A stretch of DNA of 64,000 nucleotides from Pseudomonas entomophila (GTDB taxonomy: Bacteria > Pseudomonadota > Gammaproteobacteria > Pseudomonadales > Pseudomonadaceae): positions 558,001 to 622,000 of the forward strand of contig NZ_CP063832.1 of the NCBI RefSeq assembly GCF_023277925.1, given 5' to 3'. Each line of letters starts with the position of its first letter. The first letter of the stretch is position 1. Below, in pieces: positions 58,797-64,000 of this stretch. The notes beneath the pieces are model-generated. The model made no database searches and had not been told where the DNA came from. It worked only from the letters and a program-made list of their open reading frames with translations. The translations under genes and the position numbers were made by a program.

Positions 58797-60107
58797 TCAG
58801 AATTCCTGTTGATGGGGTTGGCCCTGCTTGCGGGTGATCGGCGCGAAGCCAGGTTTGTTGGCCAGCACATTGTGCGCACGTTCCAGGTCGATATCTTTCT
58901 CCCAGCGTGCGATGGCCACGGTGGCGACGCAGTTGCCGATCAGGTTGGTCAGTGCCCGGCCGATGCCCATGAACCAGTCCACCGCCAGCACCAGCACCAG
59001 GCCCACCACCGGGATCGCCGGCACGGCGGTCAGGGTGGCGGCGAGAATCACCAGCGCCGAGCCTGGGATGCCGTGGGCGCCCTTGGAAGTCACCAGCGAC
59101 ACCAGAAGAATGGTCAGCAGGTCGGTCATGGCCAGCGGTGTGCCGGTGGCGTTGGCGATGAACACGATGGCCAGGGTGAGGTAGATGGAGAAGCCATCGA
59201 GGTTGAACGAGTAGCCGGTGGGGATCACCAGCCCGACCGTGGAGCTGCCGATCCCCAGGTGCTCGAGCTTGCGCATCACCTGGGGCAGCACGGCGTCGGA
59301 CGAAGCGGTGCCGAGCACGATGGTCAGCTCTTCACGCAGGTACTTGATGAGTGGCAGCAGCTTCAGGCCGGAAATACGCATCACTGTACCGAGAACGATC
59401 AGCACGAAGCCGGCGCAGGTCAGGTAGAAAAGCGCCACCAGGCCACCCAGGTGCTGCAGCGAGCTCAGGCCATATTTGCTGGTGGTGAAGGCGATGGCGC
59501 CGAACACGCCGATGGGGGCCAGGCGCACGATCATGCCCATGATGCGGAACACCACGTGGCTCAGTTCGTTGATCAGCCGCGAGATGCCCGAGGCCGATTC
59601 GCCGACCAGGTTCAGCGCGCTGCCGAACAGCACCGAGAACAGCAGCACTTGGAGGATGTTGTTGTCGGCGAAGGCGCCGACCACCGAGGTCGGGATCAGG
59701 TCCATCAGGAACGTGGCCGTGCCGTGGATGTGCTGGCCGCGTTCGGCGAGGGCTCCGGCATCGGCGCTGGACAGCTGGTCCAGGTGGATGTTGGCGCCGC
59801 TGCCGATGCCGCTGCTGAAGGCGAACACCAGGCCGATCACCAGGGCCAGGGTGGTCAGCACTTCGAAGTAGATGACCGACTTCAGGCCGATGCGCCCGAC
59901 TTTCTTCAGGTCGCCGGCGCCGGAAATGCCGCTGACTACCACGCAGAACACGATCAGGCCGATGAGCATCTTGATCAGCTTGATGAAGCCGTCACCCAGG
60001 GGTTTGAGTTGCAGGGAGAGGTCGGGGAAGCTCAGACCGCAGACGATGCCGAGAGCAAGGCCGAGCACTACCTGGAGGAAGATCGAACGCGAACACCATT
60101 TGAGCAT
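58797..60107 (-). CDS. DctA-like dicarboxylate/amino-acid:cation symporter (DAACS family)
   Basis: The 436-residue protein has the family hallmarks GSSTVGLVIPTGYSFNLDG, IYLTLAIVFIANATG and LVTSKGAHGIPGSALVILA, with eight membrane helices and two re-entrant hairpins. The substrate is likely a C4-dicarboxylate or acidic amino acid. The start at MLKWCSRSIFLQVVLGLALG is chosen by family alignment; no good ribosome-binding site precedes it, and upstream in-frame starts exist up to 60233. It is grouped with two GntR regulators. Confidence 0.88.
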   Translation of the reverse strand: MLKWCSRSIFLQVVLGLALGIVCGLSFPDLSLQLKPLGDGFIKLIKMLIGLIVFCVVVSGISGAGDLKKVGRIGLKSVIYFEVLTTLALVIGLVFAFSSGIGSGANIHLDQLSSADAGALAERGQHIHGTATFLMDLIPTSVVGAFADNNILQVLLFSVLFGSALNLVGESASGISRLINELSHVVFRIMGMIVRLAPIGVFGAIAFTTSKYGLSSLQHLGGLVALFYLTCAGFVLIVLGTVMRISGLKLLPLIKYLREELTIVLGTASSDAVLPQVMRKLEHLGIGSSTVGLVIPTGYSFNLDGFSIYLTLAIVFIANATGTPLAMTDLLTILLVSLVTSKGAHGIPGSALVILAATLTAVPAIPVVGLVLVLAVDWFMGIGRALTNLIGNCVATVAIARWEKDIDLERAHNVLANKPGFAPITRKQGQPHQQEF

Positions 60108-60315
60108 GGGAGGAGTCTCTGGTCGGTGTCCTTGCCCCCCAGCCACACGGAGCGAAAGAGTGCAGGACTTAATTATTGTGGTCTTACCGGTTTGTTCACT
60201 GCGAGGGCCATGAAACGCCGAAAATTCAGACATTGCAAGGTTTTTTGGCCTGACCGGTCTGACCAGTTGTGGTGCATCGATGGAGAACCTGCTCTAGCGT
60301 GGTGCGCGGGGGATA

Positions 60316-60630
60316 TCAGGGTTTGGACAGGGCCTGATCGACGGCGGCGATCAGTTTGCCAAGGTCCTTGGGCGGGGCATTGTGGATGACGCCGAACAGG
60401 TAGGCGCGTTGCTCTTCTTCGTCGTCCGGCTCGGCGAAAAAGACTTTGGGTTTCACCCCCAGCGCTTCGGCGAAGTTCATCAGCGCATCGATGCTGGGGG
60501 TGTACGTGCCGGTTTCGAAGCGGCTTATGGTCTTGGGGTCGAAGCCGGTGCGCTCGCCCAGTTGCGCCTGCGTGAGGCTCGCCAGCTTGCGGTAGCGGCG
60601 CAGGGCAGGGCCGAGGCCTGTTCTGGTCAT
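60316..60630 (-). CDS. XRE-family transcriptional regulator
   Basis: The 104-residue protein has an N-terminal helix-turn-helix (YRKLASLTQAQLGERTGFDPKTISRFETGTYTPSIDALMNFAEALGV) and a short acidic C-terminal part (FFAEPDDEEEQRAYLFGVIH). It stands alone with no toxin beside it, so it is more likely a solitary regulator than an antitoxin. The 276-base gap to the next gene shows nothing recognisable. Confidence 0.82.
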   Translation of the reverse strand: MTRTGLGPALRRYRKLASLTQAQLGERTGFDPKTISRFETGTYTPSIDALMNFAEALGVKPKVFFAEPDDEEEQRAYLFGVIHNAPPKDLGKLIAAVDQALSKP

Positions 60631-60906
60631 CGCTTAATTCCCATTTAGAATCAAGCACTTAACGATATCTGCCGGCGCAGTGCAACGCCATGATCCATCA
60701 CCTTTATTTGCAAAGTGTGATGGAATTCGTAGAATTCGCCGCTTTGATTGGTCAGCCATTCAAGCAATTGTCCAAGGTGATCCGGCCATCTGCCGGCTTG
60801 CGTGCGCCTGTTGTCGAACATTGGAACTGATCCGGGATGAACGGTTCCGGCACCCCTGGCGACCCGCCAGGCCACTCGTCGGACCGCCTATGAAGGGAGT
60901 CTCATC

Positions 60907-62472
60907 GTGCGTCTGAACCTGCCGGTCAATCCGGTCGAGCAAAGCTTTCCCGAGCACCAGCGGCTCATCTCGGCGACCGACACGGCCAGCCTGATTACCT
61001 ACTGCAATGCCGAGTTCGCCGCTATCAGCGGTTACAGCCAGGAAGAGCTGATCGGCAGCCCGCACAACCTGGTGCGTCACCCGGACATGCCCGAGGCGGT
61101 GTTCGAGCTGATGTGGCAGTACCTCAAGGCGGGTCGCAGCTGGATGGGTATCGTCAAGAACCGCTGCCGCAACGGCAATTTCTACTGGGTGAACGCCTAC
61201 GTCACGCCGATCCTGGAGCAGGGCCGGGTGGTCGGCTACGAGTCGGTGCGCGTGCGCCCCAGCCGTGAGCAGATCGCCCGGGCCGAAGCGTTGTATGCGC
61301 GGTTGCGCGCGGGCAAGGCGGCGCTGTCACCGGCACGCCGCCTGGCCCTGCTGGCACGCGGCATGACCCTGCCTTTGCTCGGCGGCGTGTTGGCTATCGG
61401 CGTCAACCAGCTGTGGCCAGGCCTGGCGGCCCAAGGCCTGACCCTGGCACTGTTCGCCGGTGTCGGGGCCTGGGCGCAAAGCCGGATCGGTCGTCACCTG
61501 CGACGCATCGCGGAAGGCGCGGGCAACACCTTCAGCGATCCGGTGGCGGCGTTGACCTATAGCGACCTGCCGGGTGCGGCCGGGCAGTTGGAGCTGATCC
61601 TGATCAGCGAAGAGGCGCGGCTGAAGACCGCGCTTACCCGTCTCAGCGACCTGGCCGCGCAGATGGCCGAGGCCGCCCTGGATGCTGGGCGCTTGTCCCG
61701 TGGTACCGAGTCGGCCTTGCTCGAGCAGCGTGCCGAGACCGACCTGACCGCCACCGCCATGACCGAGATGGCCGCGTCCATCGGCGAAGTCGCCGGCCAC
61801 GTGCAGTTGACAGCGCAGGAGGCGCACACCGCGCACCTGCTCGCCGAGCAGGGCAGCCAGGTCGCCGACGCCAGCGGCGCGGCGATTCGCGACCTGGCCG
61901 GCACGGTCGGGCAGATCAACCAGGCGGTCAACGACCTGGCCGGTCAGACCGGTGATATCGCCGAGGCCGCCGGGATGATCCGCGCCATTGCCGAGCAGAC
62001 CAACCTGCTGGCGCTCAATGCTGCGATCGAGGCGGCGCGGGCCGGCGAGCAGGGGCGCGGTTTCGCCGTGGTCGCCGACGAGGTGCGCGCGCTGGCCGAC
62101 AAGACCCGTCAGTCCACCCTGCACATCCAGGCGATCATCGACAGCCTGCGCGATGGTGCGGGGCAGGCCGTGAGCATCGCCAGCCAAGGCCTCGCAGGCG
62201 CGGAACAGGGGGTCACCCAGGTGGCCCAGGCGCAGCAGGCGCTGCAAGGCATCCGCCAGGCTGTGCTGCGTATCAGCGACATGAGCCAGCAGATGGCCGC
62301 CGCTTCCCAGGAGCAGTCGGCGGTGGCCGAGGATGTCTCGCGGCAGATCAACGGCGTGGCCGGCACGGTGCAGCAGAGTGCCCGGCGGGCCAACGCCGCC
62401 GCTTCGCGCGGGGCCGAGCTTGAGCAGGTCTGCGCCGGATTGCGCGCCTTGGTGGAGCGCTTCAACCGCTAG
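60907..62472 (+). CDS. Aer-like PAS chemoreceptor
   Basis: The 521-residue protein begins with an Aer-type PAS domain ([61 protein letters not shown]), then two adjacent membrane helices (around residues 150-200) and a cytoplasmic signalling domain with [28 protein letters not shown]. The PAS motif is that of FAD-binding redox/energy sensors. The GTG start follows GAAGGGAG. It has no periplasmic domain. It is followed after 12 bases by a PAS-GGDEF-EAL gene. Confidence 0.88.
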   Translation: MRLNLPVNPVEQSFPEHQRLISATDTASLITYCNAEFAAISGYSQEELIGSPHNLVRHPDMPEAVFELMWQYLKAGRSWMGIVKNRCRNGNFYWVNAYVTPILEQGRVVGYESVRVRPSREQIARAEALYARLRAGKAALSPARRLALLARGMTLPLLGGVLAIGVNQLWPGLAAQGLTLALFAGVGAWAQSRIGRHLRRIAEGAGNTFSDPVAALTYSDLPGAAGQLELILISEEARLKTALTRLSDLAAQMAEAALDAGRLSRGTESALLEQRAETDLTATAMTEMAASIGEVAGHVQLTAQEAHTAHLLAEQGSQVADASGAAIRDLAGTVGQINQAVNDLAGQTGDIAEAAGMIRAIAEQTNLLALNAAIEAARAGEQGRGFAVVADEVRALADKTRQSTLHIQAIIDSLRDGAGQAVSIASQGLAGAEQGVTQVAQAQQALQGIRQAVLRISDMSQQMAAASQEQSAVAEDVSRQINGVAGTVQQSARRANAAASRGAELEQVCAGLRALVERFNR

Positions 62473-62484
62473 GGCGGGCTATTT

Positions 62485-64000
62485 ATGGATGATATCTACC
62501 GCGCGGCCGTGGATGCGGCCGCGATTTTTTCCGAGACCGACCTGAGTGGGCGTATCACCTACGTCAACCAGCAGTTCTGCAGTATCTCCGGCTACAGCCG
62601 CGGGGAACTGCTGGGCGCCAACCACCGTATTCTCAATTCCGGGCTGCACGAGCCGGCGTTCTTCCTCGACATGTGGAGCGCCCTGGCGGCCGGCCGGGTA
62701 TGGAAAGGCGAGATCTGCAACCGGGCCAAGGACGGTTCCTTGTATTGGGTGGACAGCACCATGGTGCCGCTGATCGACCCGCACAGCGGCAAGGTGCACA
62801 AGTACGTGTCGATCCGCTTCGACGTTACCGAGAAGCGCCAGTTACTGCACACCTTGCAGTGGCGTGTCGGGCATGACGTGCTGACCGGGCTGCCCAACCG
62901 CGCGTACCTGTCCGACCTGCTCAACCAGGCCCTGGCGTTCTCCCGCCGCGAGCGCATCCCGCTGGCGGTGTGCATGCTCGACCTGGATGGTTTCAAGGCG
63001 GTCAACGATGGCTATGGCCATGCCACCGGCGACCTGTTGCTGGTCGAGGTGGCGCAACGCCTGCAGGGCATCCTGCGCGGCGGCGACGCGGTGGCGCGGT
63101 TATCGGGCGACGAGTTCGTGCTGATCCTGCGCCACATCGAGGGCCCCCGCCAGTTGCATGCCGCGTTGCAACGGGTGCTGCTGTCGCTGGCGGCCCCCTA
63201 CGTGGTCCGTGAACACGCCCTGACCCTCAGCGCTAGCATCGGCGTGACCTTGTTCCCCCAGGACAACGAGGACGCCGACACCCTGGTGCGTCACGCCGAC
63301 CAGGCGATGTACGTGGCCAAGCAGCAAGGGCGCAACCGCTACCACCTGTTCGACGTGTCCCAGGCGCTGGAACTCAAGGCCACGCACCAGACCGTGGCGC
63401 GTGTGCGCCAGGCCATGCGCCAGGGCGAGCTGTGCCTGCACTACCAACCGAAAGTGAACATGCGCAGCGGGCAGGTGATCGGGTTCGAGGCGTTGTTGCG
63501 CTGGATGCACCCCGCGAAAGGGCCGGTGCCGCCGGGCGAGTTCCTGCCGTTGGTGGAGCAGACCGACCTGATCGTCGAACTGGGCGAGTGGGTCATCGAG
63601 CAGGCGCTGGCCCAGCTGGGCCAATGGCGGCAGGAAGGGCGGGGGTGGTCCTTGAGCGTCAACATCGCCGCCCGCCAGTTGCAGCGTGGCGACTTTTCCC
63701 AGCGCCTGGCGCGGCTCCTCGAGCGTCATCCCGGCGTGGACCCAGCGCTACTGGACCTGGAGATCGTCGAGTCGGTGGCCATCGATAACCTGGCGCGGGT
63801 CGGCCACTGCCTGGATGCCTGCCGCGCACTTGGCGTGCGCTTCTCGCTGGACGACTTCGGTACCGGCTACTCGTCGCTGAGCTACCTCAAACGCCTGCCG
63901 GCACAGACCATCAAGATCGACAAGTCGTTCGTGCGCGACATCCTGCATGACCACGACGACCTGGCCCTCGCCGGTGCGGTGATCGGCCTGGCGCGTGCGT
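62485..64000 (+). CDS. PAS-GGDEF-EAL protein, 3' end outside window
   Basis: Only the first 505 codons are visible. Order: a PAS domain related to that of the preceding receptor (GRITYVNQQFCSISGYSRGELLGANHRILNS, KGEICNRAKDGSLYWVDSTMVPL), a diguanylate cyclase domain with LDLDGFKAVNDGYGHATGDLLL and the signature SGDEF (Ser for the first Gly), then an EAL phosphodiesterase domain with GFEALLRWMHP, LDDFGTGYSSLSYLKRLP and IKIDKSFV. It makes and/or breaks cyclic di-GMP. The 12-base spacing suggests an operon with the chemoreceptor. Confidence 0.9.
   Translation, partial: MDDIYRAAVDAAAIFSETDLSGRITYVNQQFCSISGYSRGELLGANHRILNSGLHEPAFFLDMWSALAAGRVWKGEICNRAKDGSLYWVDSTMVPLIDPHSGKVHKYVSIRFDVTEKRQLLHTLQWRVGHDVLTGLPNRAYLSDLLNQALAFSRRERIPLAVCMLDLDGFKAVNDGYGHATGDLLLVEVAQRLQGILRGGDAVARLSGDEFVLILRHIEGPRQLHAALQRVLLSLAAPYVVREHALTLSASIGVTLFPQDNEDADTLVRHADQAMYVAKQQGRNRYHLFDVSQALELKATHQTVARVRQAMRQGELCLHYQPKVNMRSGQVIGFEALLRWMHPAKGPVPPGEFLPLVEQTDLIVELGEWVIEQALAQLGQWRQEGRGWSLSVNIAARQLQRGDFSQRLARLLERHPGVDPALLDLEIVESVAIDNLARVGHCLDACRALGVRFSLDDFGTGYSSLSYLKRLPAQTIKIDKSFVRDILHDHDDLALAGAVIGLARA

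Overview
The window is a stretch of a Pseudomonas chromosome, most likely from the P. putida/entomophila group. The evidence is the high GC content, the two typical Pseudomonas REP families (cores TAGGAGCGGCTTCAGCCGCGA and CGCCGGCAAGCCGGCTCCTAC, present at about ten intergenic sites), a pyoverdine-type NRPS end, an Aer-like receptor, a PACE exporter with a divergent LysR gene, and a DUF6124-type small protein. Both window edges cut genes: an NRPS on the left and a PAS-GGDEF-EAL protein on the right.

Layout. 1-8.0 kb: the 3' part of a large NRPS with order (T)-C-A-T-E-C-A-T and no thioesterase, best read as the pyoverdine chromophore synthetase PvdL. 8.1-11.4 kb: a reverse-strand periplasmic thiol-redox operon (DsbD-like, TlpA-like, DsbG-like). 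11.5-16.2 kb: a six-gene operon in the same order as E. coli yjfIJKLMC (DUF2170, PspA/IM30, DUF2491, DUF350, DUF1190 lipoprotein, ATP-grasp glutathionylspermidine-synthase-like). 16.7-21.8 kb: a cytosolic NAD-linked molybdenum formate dehydrogenase operon, fdsGBAD. 21.9-24.3 kb: a GNAT enzyme and a YddA/SbmA-type ABC exporter.

24.6-46.2 kb is the most unusual part: a two-partner secretion/contact-dependent inhibition locus. It has a CdiB transporter, a 4455-residue CdiA with a variable C-terminal toxin, and an overlapping immunity gene. Downstream is an AT-rich reservoir: an intact IS4-family element, a truncated second copy fused to a duplicated cdiA 3' end carrying a different toxin tip and its own candidate immunity gene, a leftover tip plus second copy of the first immunity gene, and three more small candidate immunity genes, one Imm35-like. 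Two copies of a ~180-bp MITE-like element, solo IS ends and about 13 copies of a GGGG(A/G)C(G/A)GATTT motif are interspersed. The motif abuts almost every IS end, and the IS target duplication is made of it, so this IS4 element seems to home on the repeat. A plausible reading is that these repeats and ISs drive shuffling and storage of toxin/immunity modules.

46.4-47.5 kb holds a perfect 63-bp inverted repeat and then a strongly folded untranslated leader (GAAA and TTCG tetraloop hairpins, long-range pairings, one pairing with two alternative partners) ahead of an 18-codon ORF that overlaps the start of a DUF6124-type gene. I know no name for this RNA and consider it the second main candidate novelty.

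47.6-64.0 kb is ordinary chromosome: a HigBA-like toxin-antitoxin pair, a BphO-like heme oxygenase, a DUF1176 protein, a TauE/SafE permease, RidA, a dCACHE amino-acid-type chemoreceptor, LysR/PACE, a lipoprotein, a second GNAT enzyme, two FCD-type GntR regulators beside a DctA-like symporter, an XRE regulator, and a PAS chemoreceptor followed by a PAS-GGDEF-EAL protein. No tRNA, rRNA or CRISPR array was recognised. All assignments were made by reading motifs, without database searches.
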